DNA of 64,000 nucleotides. It comes from Phytopythium helicoides (lineage: Eukaryota > Oomycota > Peronosporomycetes > Pythiales > Pythiaceae). Of this stretch, positions 11,504 to 22,173 are shown piece after piece. The translations under genes and the position numbers were made by a program. The notes beneath the pieces are model-generated. The model ran no database searches, had not been told where the DNA came from, and saw nothing but the letters and a program-made list of their open reading frames with translations. The stretch's first letter is position 1. Each line of letters begins with the position of its first letter. The DNA lies in assembly GCA_024867545.1 (NCBI GenBank), contig JANFNE010000012.1, positions 1,178,001 to 1,242,000 on the forward strand, read 5' to 3'.

Positions 11504-13927
11504 TCACACTTCGCGATTAGCGACTACCAGGGAGAGCGGATACGCGCCGTCACCGTTCATATCACGAACGGAACAGCCAGCTTTTACCGCCAGATTTTCG
11601 GTCGGTAGTGAGCAGAGAGGAGAGCCATTCAGATACAGTGCACCGTAGACACTATCAAATGCCCAATCGGGCAACTCAGATAAATTCGTGTCTTCCAGCG
11701 CCAAGAATCCGAAAACTAGGTCAGGCCGCATACTGGCCGGCAGCGATGATAACGGGTTCGACGACAGCGACATCAGGAAGTAATCGCTTCCTTGAAGAAT
11801 GTCAGAGAAATTATCAGGTAACGCCGTGATTTCGTTGTCGATCAGAGAGACTTTATTCAGCGAAGGTAGCAAGAACAGTTCGCGAGGAACCTCGGTCAAT
11901 TGCGAGTGTTCCAAGTACACTAGTTCGACTCGATTCCACACTGCTGGTAGTGTCGCTGGCAGTGAACTCAGAGTTGTTTTCGAGATCTCGATCACAGTCC
12001 GTGTTTGTGGGAACGGAGTCTGCAATACGCCTGGTGGTAGCTCTGTCATGTTGAGGATAGCCAAAGTGAGATAAATCATGTTTGGGTGGTACTCATCTGT
12101 TAGCGCAGCCTCGGCACTCCACTCCACCAGAGTGCTGTTGTAGATCTCGAAACCCGTGCAGATTGGAGAATGCCTGTATTGATGATGGAACGACAATGCC
12201 GGGACAATGCATGAAAATGACAATCAAGACTAAGTTCGGGTCAAGAACATCAAACACGTTGGCTGGAGGCGAGTCGACTTCGTGGCGATAGCAATTGTAA
12301 ATGATGACTGTGCAGCTTGCACCGTAAGATATCCATGGATACACCGGCAGCGCGCACATACGACTGACGGAGGTCCCGGTAGTTCTAGTCATCCAGCTTT
12401 GACCCGCGGGGTTTGTCACCATAGCTCGAATGTGAATTGCAATGACAGCAGCGGCGTAAAGTATAAATATTGCTGGAATGGCTTTTCGCTGAAATCTCGA
12501 TATACAAGACTTGTCATGTCGGCGATGCACCAACAAAGACGGATTGGACGGTGAGATACCATTAGCTGTAAGCAAATCTTGGTTCAAAGAGCCGCTCGAT
12601 AGTTTTAGAGTCGGACCAGTTTCAACAATTTTGTCAGGAAGTACTTGGATGCTCGTGGTTGTGCCACTGTTGCTAACTGACGCCACGATTGCAATGATGT
12701 TCGCTTTCTGCTTTCGCATCACGCTAGCAATGACGAGTAAGCAAAGATACATGCTGATGTGAGGCACCAGCTTGTACAACCCATCAATGAAAGTCCGAGC
12801 AAGAAGCGCCTGACTAATTTGGATGAGCTCTGTAAATTTTGTATCGCTGTAAAATATGTCATCAGAGAACGTGAAACGCTCTGCATCGTATTGATCCATG
12901 TACGGCTTTGTGACTGCTATTGGCAGCACTATGCTTAAAACAAAAGTAAAAATTCCATCGAGAATGTGACACCAAATTCGGGTAGCAATCCGCGATGACG
13001 AGGAAATTATGGCAGAGTTAGAACGCGATTCCGTCCTGGAACGGGTTAACAGCGGGTACAACAGCGCAACTGTGATGCAATTGGCAGAGATTAAAGCAAT
13101 TGACAAGTTGTTGACCGATGTTTGGCTAATGTGCGAGCTTGAAACATAGCATTGATACGTTAGCGCGATAATGACGATTACTTCTCGAAATACGAAAACG
13201 ACTTCGAACTTGGAGCTGTGAATGCTGAATACCTCCCTCCCTCTCTTTATAAGTTGTTTAGAGCCTCTAAGTGGTCTCGAAGCTGATATCGAGTTTGACA
13301 AATGCTGTACAGAGTGTGGTTTCCAGGAAAGTTTGTGAGTGGCTTGGCACATAGGTGATATCACGTGGCTATTGAGCCAACCAACGAGAGCATCAAAGCT
13401 TCCAACGGGGGGAATCGATGGTTTTTGCCTTCGGATCGACTCGATCACCAGTCTAATCCATTCGAGTGCATGACAACCGCCTAGAATACCCAGTGTCGTA
13501 CCAAATGTTCGAAAGTATCGTTCCTCAGGATGAGCCACAAGATTGGCAAAGTAGACCAGGTACGGATTTTCAAAATACCAGTAGAGTCGAGCACTCGCGA
13601 TAAGAAATACGGCGCACGCACCATGTAATCCCCATATTAGTATCCACAAAATCACGAAGATGACTGGCCCCATGGCAATATCCAAAGAATGCAGACGATC
13701 GTTGGCGCCTGTCAACAGCAAATCGAGGAAGGAGGGGTCGTTGAGGGTCTTGGAGATCGATTTGCTAAATTTGTCAATGAAGTGGCGAGTGTATATAAAG
13801 CGTCAGCGAAGCAGAGTCTTAATCGGGTGAAGACTCTCTTGAGAGTTTCAAGATGGTACTCACTTGTTTGCCCTGCGAAAGTGTTTTGGTTTATGAAGCG
13901 TCCTATAGTACTCAGTAACGCATGCAT
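11504..13927 (-). CDS. Polytopic membrane protein with C-terminal leucine-rich repeats
   Basis: The main frame from about 13720 to 12160 holds several membrane segments (GPVIFVILWILIWGLHGACA, VVFVFREVIVIIALTYQCYV, GIFTFVLSIVLPIAV, YLCLLVIASVM, AIFILYAAAVIAIHI). A one-base shift near 12155 then leads to EIYNSTLVEWSAEA and about five leucine-rich repeats (MIYLTLAILNMTELPPGVL, LVYLEHSQLTEVPRELFLLP, LNKVSLIDNEITALPDNF). The protein ends at 11504. The N-terminus is uncertain. ATG 13927 (MHALLSTIGRF) is in another frame, and a GTGAGT donor near 13863 with a TTGACAG acceptor near 13710, or a one-base error near 13785, could join it. LRR plus multi-TM proteins of this build are seen in oomycetes; the ligand and role are unknown. 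Several Asn-x-Ser/Thr sites suggest the LRR part is extracellular. Confidence 0.65.
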
Positions 13928-15906
13928 TTGGAACCACAAGGCAAGGATCTAATCGGAGGTGCCTATCAAACACTACAAACTCTTTGGGACTGCTGACGAC
14001 CAACCCTTCAGAGATATGGTGGCGGTAGTGCTGCGATTTGATCCAGGGGTACCACAGTATCTGCCTGATGTTGTAGGCTTGCTATCGCTACAACATGTAC
14101 GCTCATTTGATCTCTACGGGTTGCTCCAGGTCCTTAAACATGATTGGACTGAGCGATTTAGTTGATGGACTTGGAGTCAAAGGCACAAGGATATTCTTGA
14201 GTCGCTGAGATCAAGGCCATACTGCGTTAGTACTGCAGTAGTGGGAGCGGCTCAATTCTTACGAGCTAGCGCCTGGAAAGGAAACAGTAATTAAACAGGC
14301 CAAGGACTGAATAAGAGCGATCTCAAGGCGACTTGCTGTCAATCTAAAACGAGTAGGGAGGCGGTCGACGGGCTGGCAGCCATAGCAGTACTCTCGTCGC
14401 CGACGAGTCGTCGGGAATGCCTAGTGTTGGAAGGTCGTGCATAGTGTGCGCACACAGCACAACCATGGAGTTCTGCGAGTTGGATGACTTTGCCAAAGTT
14501 GTGATTTGCAATTCGCGTGCTAGCTGCGGGACCAAGACGCCCTTGAATCTGCTCATCCAGCATCTGCTCCGATCCAACAGCAGTCATTTGAAATGGCATC
14601 TTTTGGGCGGAACAACGATCAGCTCCCTGCGTTTCTCACTGCCGCGCTGCACACCGCTCTCGCTCGTAATTGACTGCAGAGGATCTCGCTCGTCAGATGC
14701 AGCAGCGATAGGATTTGCGTGCTCCTCACGCTCATTGAGTCGTTCGTGGTTGGTCGCTCGACTCGCATTATCATGTGAGCTCCAAATTCTATATGGCGAA
14801 TGTTTTAATGTCTCTGTCTGGGTCATTTCACTTGACAATTAGATAAACAGCAACTCAATAAATGATGATGTGCTACTAGACGTATACAATGTTGATGGTC
14901 AACTTTCGCGACGCCCCTTGATGGCAATCTCACCAATGTCTTGCACATGATGCTTCATTCATCATCCTGACGCTGGTCGAACCGCCAGATGCGAGCAGCA
15001 GGAGGTGCACGGCAGCGCGATCTTGAGGAGGAAAACTCCTAGGTGGATATTGACAGTCGCAAAAGTCGCTTTGTTGTGGTCCACCCTTGCTGCTCCGTAT
15101 CATACAGTTTAGAACTGAACTCAGCGGTGGCGCATTTTTTCTCACCGCGTCCATCTTTTCGAGACAACAAGCTGTCGCTGCGACAGCAAATGGCTGCGAG
15201 TACGATTGGCAGCGAGCGCTCTGTCGGCTTGCGTTCATGTGAACGCGTTGATGAGCTCGAGTTAAGGCCTAACGTGTCGAGCTGCCAGGCAAGCGGCCAC
15301 AGTGGCTGAACGACTGCTGAGGACGGTCAACCCACCAGCTGGAGCTTTTTTTCTTGTGGTCTATCCACACGTCGCAGAAAGTATGGGTAAAGTGCAGGCT
15401 ATTGAATGACAAAGGTCGTTGCTGGAATGTTCTAGAGAAACAGCGACATGTCATTTCGCAGGTATATCGACCATAGCGTTTATCTGAACGCCCAGAACCG
15501 CAAGTCTGCCGCCCATACAAACACCAAGATGTTGGCGATTACGTACGTGGACGCGGAAGAGACAGGGGGCGTAATGTTCCCGTTCAGTTGAAGCGGCAGC
15601 GCAATCTTTCCATCAGGATGGACTCGACATCCGTCTTTCATTGGTCAAAAATCAAAATACCTGTCTCCAATTGGCCAAAACGCTCAAGTAATTTACCGAT
15701 CCTCTCCCAGAACGCGAGGCGGCGCGCGCTCGGAACGCACCGTGGGCGCAATAACTATACGCGCGGACGTTCTTCCCCCTCTAGAAGTGAAGGGGGGGTT
15801 AGTTTCCGTTTCTCTTCGAGGGACGCAGATCGAGGCGAGGCGAGGCGCGGCGCGGGGCTTCCAGGCGCGTTCCTGTCGACTTTTCAGACCTTCCGACGCG
15901 GCCAAC
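13928..15906. other. Gene-poor stretch with weak coding traces
   Basis: No complete gene is supported over 2 kb. Minus-strand frames at 14838-14344 have some protein-like composition (for example NPIAAASDERDPLQSITSES, then LCAHTMHDLPTLGIPDD) but sit in two frames with no clear start. A plus-strand frame at 13959-14165 is similar. These may be relics of another broken gene. The last 250 bp contain the promoter of the A20/AN1 gene. Confidence 0.4.
15640..15678 (+). promoter_or_regulatory. Paired CCAAT boxes upstream of A20/AN1 gene
   Basis: ATTGG at 15640 and CCAATTGG at 15667 lie 230-270 bp before the ATG of the A20/AN1 gene. CCAAT boxes are common in promoters of constitutive and stress genes. 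Placement is consistent, but function is inferred. Confidence 0.35.
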
Positions 15907-16377
15907 ATGCAGCAGGAGCGGGAGAGCGCCGAGCTGTGCGTGAACGGGTGCGGGTTCTTCGGCGCGGCGGCCAGCGGCGGCATGTGCTCGGTCTGCTGGA
16001 AGAAGACGATGTCGAGTCGCCAGGTGGAGGCGGCGGCGCCCAAGCCCGAGGCGCAGAAGGTGGAGCTCGCGAGTGAGGTCGCGGCCCCTGCGGCCAGCGC
16101 GGATGTGGCCGCGGCGGCGCCCAGCGTGGCCGCGGAGGCCGTCGAGAACGACAAGCCCGCCGAGAAGCCCGTGCAGAAGAACAAGAAGCGCTGCTGGGAG
16201 TGCAAGAAGAAGGTGGGGCTCACGGCCATCGAGTGCCGCTGCGGATTCGTGTTCTGCAACGCGCACCGGTACGCAGACCAGCACAGCTGCACGTTCGACT
16301 TTAAGGCGGCCGACCGCGCCGAGCTCGCGCGCCGCAACCCTGGCGGCGGCCAGTTCGGCAAGCTCGAGAAGCTGTAA
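15907..16377 (+). CDS. A20/AN1 zinc finger stress-associated protein
   Basis: 156 aa, single exon, starting at ATG 15907 (MQQERESAELCVNGCGFFG). The N-terminal A20 finger (about residues 10-31) has the CxxxC...CxxC layout (CVNGCGFF, MCSVC). An Ala/Pro/Lys-rich linker follows. The C-terminal AN1 finger (about residues 98-138) shows RCWECKKKVGL, CRCGFVFCNAHR and DQHSC, with all metal-binding Cys/His present. Length and order match the stress-associated (SAP) family of plants and protists, which bind ubiquitin chains and modulate stress responses. An upstream in-frame extension exists without a better start; I chose this ATG because the A20 finger lies right after it, as is usual. It is convergent with the DUF1295 gene. 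Confidence 0.93.
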   Translation: MQQERESAELCVNGCGFFGAAASGGMCSVCWKKTMSSRQVEAAAPKPEAQKVELASEVAAPAASADVAAAAPSVAAEAVENDKPAEKPVQKNKKRCWECKKKVGLTAIECRCGFVFCNAHRYADQHSCTFDFKAADRAELARRNPGGGQFGKLEKL

Positions 16378-16959
16378 GCGCCCGACTCCAGCGGTCGACA
16401 TGGACGTGCTTGGATCTTTTCCCCCACCTCCAAGCGCATGGTTTTGAACTTTGACTCCACCCCCACCCCAGACCCCCCTCCCCTCCCCAACCAGACTCGT
16501 TTTCCAGACCGTTGCACGCGCGTCCACAGGTGGACTCGACAGTGCGTCGTGTCCGCCCGACGATAGACGAGCGATCGCCAGTCAAGCGTCGGCGCGCGCG
16601 CGGCGGCGGGGAAAGAGTCGCGACCTCTTCATTTTCGGATCCTTGCACGACAACCCCACGACAGAAAAATCCAGAAAAAAACATCATCAGGAGATACGAG
16701 AAGCGCGAGCAACGCCGGATCCCCCGCGGCAGGTAGTGTTGGCTGTAATATTATCAAGAGAGATGACCAGACGCGGCCGGCGACAGTCGAGCGTTCGTTT
16801 TCCCAGCCTTGCGTGCATGCCTCGCGTTGCGTTCTCCTCAATAGAGAGATAGCTTTTTTTTTTCTTTTCATCTGCGTCTTTGCAAGATCGTGTCGACGTG
16901 ATGCACGAGGCGATGAAAAAACGACAGGCGATGCAGGAAGGAACGAAGTCATGGGATTG
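16378..16959. other. Convergent 3' UTR region
   Basis: Region between the 3' ends of the A20/AN1 and DUF1295 genes, GC-rich at first and then with a T-run at about 16851-16863. No gene or clear structured element is seen. Confidence 0.5.
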
Positions 16960-18001
16960 TTAGGGAATGGACTGATACTGCGTGACGGGCGTGGCTTCCT
17001 CGAGCTGCTCAAGCTCGGCCTGGCGTCGCTTGTCGTCGGCCTCCTGCTGCTGCAGCTGCCGCAGCTTGCGTGAGTACATGGGCCACTCGAACAGCAACAC
17101 GCGCTTGATCCACAGCGGCAGCGGCCGGTAGAGCGCCGGCGGGAGGCACACGAGCGGACTGGTCGACTTTTTGTATTCGAGGTACGCCGGGTGGGGGCCA
17201 AAGCGCTCGTCCAGCCGGTCCTCGGCCAGCGGGGCCCCCGAGAGCAGCATGAGCAGCAGGAACGTAAACGTGGGGCTCACAACGCTCACGTACGCCCAGC
17301 GGTGGTCGTGCTCGTCAAAGTTGGGGGCTGCGAGCACCGTGAGCCCCACCCAGCAGAGGATCTCGCCAAAGTAGTTGGGGTGGCGAGAGTACCGCCACAC
17401 GCCCTCATTGAGCAGGTTGGGCAGCGTGGCAGGGGGAGGCAGCAGTTCCGTTGCTGCTGTTGCTGGCAGTGGTGGCCGTCGTGGAGACCTTGGGCCGGCG
17501 GTAGAAGCGCTCCTTGGTGTCGTCGGCGGCCCACTCGACGAGGAACCCGACGGCCCAGACCGCGACGCCGACAATGTCCCTCGCGTCGCTGCCAAACTCG
17601 ACGGCCGAGGGCGTGCTGTTGACGAGCACGACGGGCAGCGAGACGATGAAGACCCAGAGCATCTGGAAGACCCAGAAGCCGAAGAAGGCGAGGCAGTTGG
17701 CGCGCATCTCGTCGAAGCGCTCGTCGCGGCCGCGGCGCAGCACGCGCACCACCAAGTGGCCGCCGAGCCGCAGCGCCCAGGCCAGCAGCAGGCTCGAGGC
17801 CACGATGGCCCGTGTGGAGGGTTCGCCCTCGACCAGCAGGCTCAGCAGCGCCACGGCCGCGAAGTTGAGCGTGCCTGCGAGGTCCGTGAGCTTGTCGATC
17901 TGGAAGCGGAAGGCCAGCGCGAAGAACGAGCACTGCATGGCGACGGTCAGCGCCAGCACAGCGAGCAGCATGAGCTCTGGAGCCAGCGGCAGCGACGACA
18001 T
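16960..18001 (-). CDS. DUF1295 / steroid 5-alpha-reductase-like membrane protein, one frame break
   Basis: About 346 aa from ATG 18001 (MSSLPLAPELMLLAVLALTV) to TAA 16960, with one base too many near the C-run at 17430. The N-terminal half has five or so TM segments (LLAVLALTVAMQCSFFALAF, FFGFWVFQMLWVFIVSLPVV). The C-terminal half holds the family signature GVWRYSRHPNYFGEILCW, then DRLDERFGPHPAYLEYKKST. This is the core of DUF1295/3-oxo-5-alpha-steroid 4-dehydrogenase-like proteins, polytopic ER or membrane enzymes that probably reduce a lipid or sterol substrate. The exact substrate is unknown. A Ser/Thr-rich loop precedes the signature. The frame break lies at a five-base homopolymer, so an indel error is likely. 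Confidence 0.85.
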
Positions 18002-18240
18002 GACGACAGGTGCGGGGAGCGCTGGGCGTGTGCGGGAGGCGAGCAATGGGCTAGTGACGAGCTCCGAGCGCCATGCGCAGGTGGTATTCCTGTGCTCGAA
18101 CACCGGCGAAGTCTGGGGTATAGTGTGATGGTAAATGGGAATGGGAATGACGGTAAAGGCAACTTGTTGCGGTGGATGGATGGATGCCGCGCGGCTCTCA
18201 TGGAATGGACGCGAAGCGAACGCCTGGGAACGCCGCCGTG

Positions 18241-18510
18241 CTACTCCTTGATCAGGATGTACACGGCGTGGATGATGCCCGGGATGTACCTGCTCGCGTC
18301 GGTCAGGGAGCGATTCCAGGTGAGACCTTCATCGACCTCGAAAGTGATGGATTGATTGCCACCCAAAGCGATTGCAGCCACGCACCCGAGCAGCGTGAGC
18401 AGCACGTTGATGGCCAGGTCCTTGGTGCAGCCGACCTGGAAGAAGACGCCCAGCGGCGGCAGCAGGATCGAGCAGATCAGCCGCGGGATGTCGCCGCACG
18501 TGATGGCCAT
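18241..18510 (-). CDS. PMP3: Pmp3/UPF0057 plasma membrane proteolipid
   Basis: Two exons, 18510-18386 and 18289-18241 (174 nt, 57 aa). The 96-bp intron has a GTGCGT donor, a CTGAC branch site and a GCAG acceptor, and it splits the codon for Gly in LLG-YIPG. The protein has two hydrophobic segments. The first includes ICSILLPPLGVFFQVGC, the second LLTLLGYIPGIIHAVYIL; both carry the hallmark LPPLGVF and GYIPGIIHA motifs. Pmp3/Rci2 proteins are small membrane proteolipids that influence membrane potential and salt tolerance. Normal family length is 50-60 aa, so the gene is complete. Reading through the intron would give an unrelated insert, which supports splicing. Confidence 0.95.
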   Translation of the reverse strand: MAITCGDIPRLICSILLPPLGVFFQVGCTKDLAINVLLTLLGCVAAIALGGNQSITFEVDEGLTWNRSLTDASRYIPGIIHAVYILIKE

Positions 18511-18802
18511 GGCTGCTGCGTGATAGGCAAAGTGGGTCGGCTGGGATTCCTCCGGAGGAGAAGGCGATCGGCGGCTTGAGCAGCTCGAGGCAAATGCGGG
18601 AATGGCATCCAACGAGGCTTTCTCGTTGCCGTCGAAGAAGAGGATGAAGAAGAAGAACTTGGGACGCCGCGGTGGTGTTGGCATCCGCCCGTTGCAAGTT
18701 GAAGCGCGACTATAGTCCGTAATAAACGCACTAACTTTCCACTTATAACCGCAAATTGCACCACATAATTCGGCCGACTGAGTAGCCAGGCAGTCCACCA
18801 TC

Positions 18803-20091
18803 ATGGAGGAGCAGGACGCGTCGCTGGACGACGTGCTGGCGTTCTTGGACGCCTTCGAGCCGCCTGCGGACGCGCGTGAGGCCCTCCGGCAGCCCCTCGG
18901 ACGACGCCGCGAGCGGCTCGAGCGACCGCGGGGCCTCCAACGCGAGCGAGGGCGACGACTTGAGCGCCTCAGGCCGTCGACAGAGCGAATGGCGACAGGC
19001 CCACGCCCAACGCGAGGCTGAGCAGGCGAGCGGCCGGGGTACACGACCCAGCTGCAGCGGCGCAAGCGAGCTGAGATCGCGGGGCTGAGAGAGGAGTCGC
19101 GGGAGCTGGAGGCGCGACTGGCGCTGCTGCGGCGCATGTCGAGGCTCGCGGGGGCTGAAGAAGCGCATTCGGAAGAGAAGGCTCAACGCTCAAGGGCTGG
19201 GCGAGGCTGGAGGAGCAGGCGGCGAACGAACTGAGGGCGAGGAGGAGGGCCGAGGTAGCCAACAAGCAGCTACGAGCGAGGCTTGAGAGCCACGCGAAGC
19301 TGAGAGAGGAGATCAGCCGCGTCATCGACAAGCACCGTAGGAGGGAAGGCAGAAGCAAGAGCAAGATCAAAGAGCTAGTGTTCGACGCTGGGCCAGAAGC
19401 CTGGAGAGATTCGCTGCTTGATGAGGTCAACGAATCGCTGTCGGACGAGATGCGCGATAAGCTGCAGGCCATGTACGAGCAGGTGGACACCGTGTTCGCT
19501 GAACAGCCCGGAAGTCCGTGCTCGCTCGAGACCTCGCCGCTTCCCGACGGCGCCGAAATTCGGACATGCACGACCGTGGTATGCTGCGTTGACGAAGCTG
19601 AGTCGTTGCTCTGGAGAAAACCCGTGCGCAAGACCAACGGCGGCGTGCGAGTAGTCGCAGACACGGTCGGCCCTGATAAGGACTCGTACATCAAGCGGTT
19701 CTTGCTATCGACGCCCTACCAGACAAGCCAGCAGCAGTCGGACAGCAAGACGACGCGCGAGGCTGTGCTCCATGTTGAGCATTTTGGACAAAGGTTTCGT
19801 GAAGTGGCTACCGGCAGCGTCATTATCGTCATGCTCGCGCTGATTCGCATGCCACCCGTTTCGGATGGTGTCTTGCTTCGTGAGTTTTGGTGGACTCGCA
19901 TTGACCCTGTGAAGAGTGCTAATCGCATCGTGGCGAAGGCACAGACCTGCTACCGTATCGGGGCAGGAGACCTGATACCTAGTGACCAGGTCGGTGTTCG
20001 AGTGGATGTCATGCGAGCTCTTGTGCTGCGTACTAGACAAAATCACGCCACCATCCAGAATTGGCTGCTTGAGGCAGCAGATGCATGGTAG
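18803..20091 (+). pseudogene. M96-like family, copy A, multiple frame breaks
   Basis: ATG 18803 begins MEEQDASLDDVLAFLDAFEP as in intact copy I. The frame changes near 18875, again at 19000-19040 and again near 19175. Pieces of the basic/coiled-coil part (GYTTQLQRRKRAEIAGLR) and of the linker (LKGWARLEEQAANELRAR) are therefore in different frames. From about 19190 to the TAG at 20091 the frame is intact: coiled coil (NKQLRARLESHAKLREEISR), then the START-like part (VLHVEHFGQRFREVATGSV, VLLREFWWTRIDPVK, NHATIQNWLLEAADAW). Three breaks within 400 bp argue for either decay or locally poor sequence. It belongs to the subgroup of copies G and I. Divergent with PMP3, 292 bp apart. Confidence 0.7.
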
Positions 20092-20900
20092 ACGCCTCAA
20101 AACGTGCTCGATGAACAAAGTTGACCTTCTCTCTCATGTAACTTGGAACTGCTAGTGTGTTCGCTTCGTAGACGATTGCATGGCATCTTGCTGCTGTTCG
20201 TTGCGGAGTTTCGCTTTCAACGAAGGCATACCTCTCTTGCCACCCAACGTCACAAAAATCGTCGACAGCATCCGCAAGCTTGGTACGATTCCGAGTCTCG
20301 GACTCGTTTCAACGCGATTCTGTCATAACACACAACACTTGCATACCAGCGTTACTATACTGGTTACAAAACTGGTTCCACTTGATTCACTCGATGGGAC
20401 CGTGGTTGCTCACCGCGAGGTGCACGATTTATGATCTTGGTAATCAAACTCAGTCATATCGCTCACATGTGAGTTCGACCAGAGACGGGAGGATTTGGAG
20501 CCATCTCGCCATTGAAGACTACTGTGAGAGCCGCAAATCGAAGAGCTTGTACCCACGACAACCATTTAGATACTTCCAGGTGCTTCACACGTATCGCGAG
20601 CGCTGAAGACTAGGCTGCAGCATGGAAACCTTTGCTGAAATACTAGCGGACACGATATGAGCAGAAATCAACATTGCTGTTGCAAATTTTGTGGCCACTT
20701 GAGCGATCACAGCGAGTTTGTTGTGAAGACCGAGTCCTTGAAACGCACAGGTCAGGTATCGTCACCTCGCTCACCTTCTTGAGACAGAAAGCTCTCTCTA
20801 TCCACTCAGCACCTTCTTCTTCTGTTTACACCGATCAGGCTTCTTGGGTTAGCCTTCAGCGACTTCCACCTCACAGTAAACGCTTTCTCTGGTATTCGTG
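20092..20900. other. Intergenic between M96-like copies A and B
   Basis: Convergent 3' flanks of two copies; 809 bp. I see no gene, no family fragment and no clear repeat here. Confidence 0.5.
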
Positions 20901-22076
20901 TCAACCGGCGCATTGAAACTGCAAAGCGACTGACGTTTCACCCTCCAGCAGCCAATTCTGCAGGACGACATTGTTTTGTCGTGTCAACATCACCAATGAA
21001 TGCTTGATGCGACTCTGCAGTGCCGAACTCTCCGATGAAACAACACCACCACAAACAGAACCAGAACGAACCTGGTAACAAGCGTGCGTAATCGAACCAC
21101 CCGCACCAACATCGGACGTCGGTGAAATCCTCGTCCAGAATTGCTCACATATAAGCACCTCATTCGAGATCGACGGCACGCGGATGAGAGCAAGAACCAC
21201 CAACACAACTTGACCCGTCTCAGGATCACGTACTCGCCGTCCAAAGTGCTGCACGTAGAGATCCAATGGAGGAAGGTGGCGCCCGTGGAGTGGCATGATC
21301 ATCTCGCGTCGGTAAACGCTACCGTCCGCGGTCTCGTGGTTGATCAACGGGGGAGGGTAATCGCGTGGAGGCCGTCCCCACAACAACCACGCTGCCGTCG
21401 GCACACTACAAGTCGCCGCGACTGTCGACCGAAGTTCATGTCCATTCGGTAGTTTGGAACTTGTCAGCCTGCTTGACCCACACACATTGAGAGGATGCAG
21501 AGTAGATGTCGCGAGCACCGAGTTCACTTGAGCGATCATGACGTCAAGTGTGTGCTGCGCGTCGTCAAACCCGATGGATGCAAGAGTCTTTACAGGAGTC
21601 TCGATCCTCTCGAACTCCCCATCTTGGCGAAGATATCTCTCGACTACTCGGAGGATCTCTTCTCGCAGTCGTTCCATGCGCTTGAGTCTCGCCCGGAGCT
21701 GTCGGTTGATCTTCTCTGCGTGCTGCCGCGCAGCACGTTCACTGCTAGCTATTGCTTCGAATCGAGCAAGCGAGTCCTTCTTCGTCTCCGCACTGCAAAC
21801 AAGTATCCCGTGTGAACTCTTCTCCTGTTTTTGCTTCAGTGCACCAAGGCGCATCTCGAGGTCTGCAGCTTGGTCCCGTAGCTTCTGGAGCTCTGCGCGC
21901 TTCCTCCGCAGCAACATCGTTGAGTAGCCAGGCACTCGCCAATCCAGAGGGCCGTCCTCATCGCTCACAGTACACGCAGCGCCGCTACAAGACGTCGAGC
22001 TGCCCTCGAGGCCCTCGGAACTCTCAAACGCGTCCAAAAACGCGTGCACAGCTGCAAGTTCGGCGTCTTGGTCCAT
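20901..22076 (-). CDS. M96-like coiled-coil/START-like protein, copy B
   Basis: 391 aa, one exon, ATG 22076 (MDQDAELAAVHAFLDAFESS). An acidic N-terminus leads to a basic/leucine segment at residues 51-78 (GYSTMLLRRKRAELQKLRDQ), then a second coiled coil at about 110-165 (EKINRQLRARLKRMERLREE). The C-terminal 200 residues are START-like: WLLWGRPPRDYPPPL, YVQHFGRRVRDPETGQVV, LICEQFWTRISP and QNWLLEG. The layout matches oomycete proteins annotated as the M96 mating-specific family, best known from Phytophthora. Whether the protein binds DNA or lipid is unknown; the basic segment lacks the canonical bZIP Asn/Cys-Arg signature. Nearly the same as copy E over the last two thirds. Confidence 0.75.
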   Translation of the reverse strand: MDQDAELAAVHAFLDAFESSEGLEGSSTSCSGAACTVSDEDGPLDWRVPGYSTMLLRRKRAELQKLRDQAADLEMRLGALKQKQEKSSHGILVCSAETKKDSLARFEAIASSERAARQHAEKINRQLRARLKRMERLREEILRVVERYLRQDGEFERIETPVKTLASIGFDDAQHTLDVMIAQVNSVLATSTLHPLNVCGSSRLTSSKLPNGHELRSTVAATCSVPTAAWLLWGRPPRDYPPPLINHETADGSVYRREMIMPLHGRHLPPLDLYVQHFGRRVRDPETGQVVLVVLALIRVPSISNEVLICEQFWTRISPTSDVGAGGSITHACYQVRSGSVCGGVVSSESSALQSRIKHSLVMLTRQNNVVLQNWLLEGETSVALQFQCAG

Positions 22077-22173
22077 GCTGCTGGGCGGGATGGACACGAG
22101 GTGACAAAGTAGAGGCAGGGAGACTGGCAAAGCGAAACGGAGACTGGCCAGGTGGTTCGTTGCTTGATTCTCG

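Noticed and set aside
17375..18355. 326-codon plus-strand frame over DUF1295 and PMP3
   Set aside because: Antisense to two recognisable proteins; no domain of its own.
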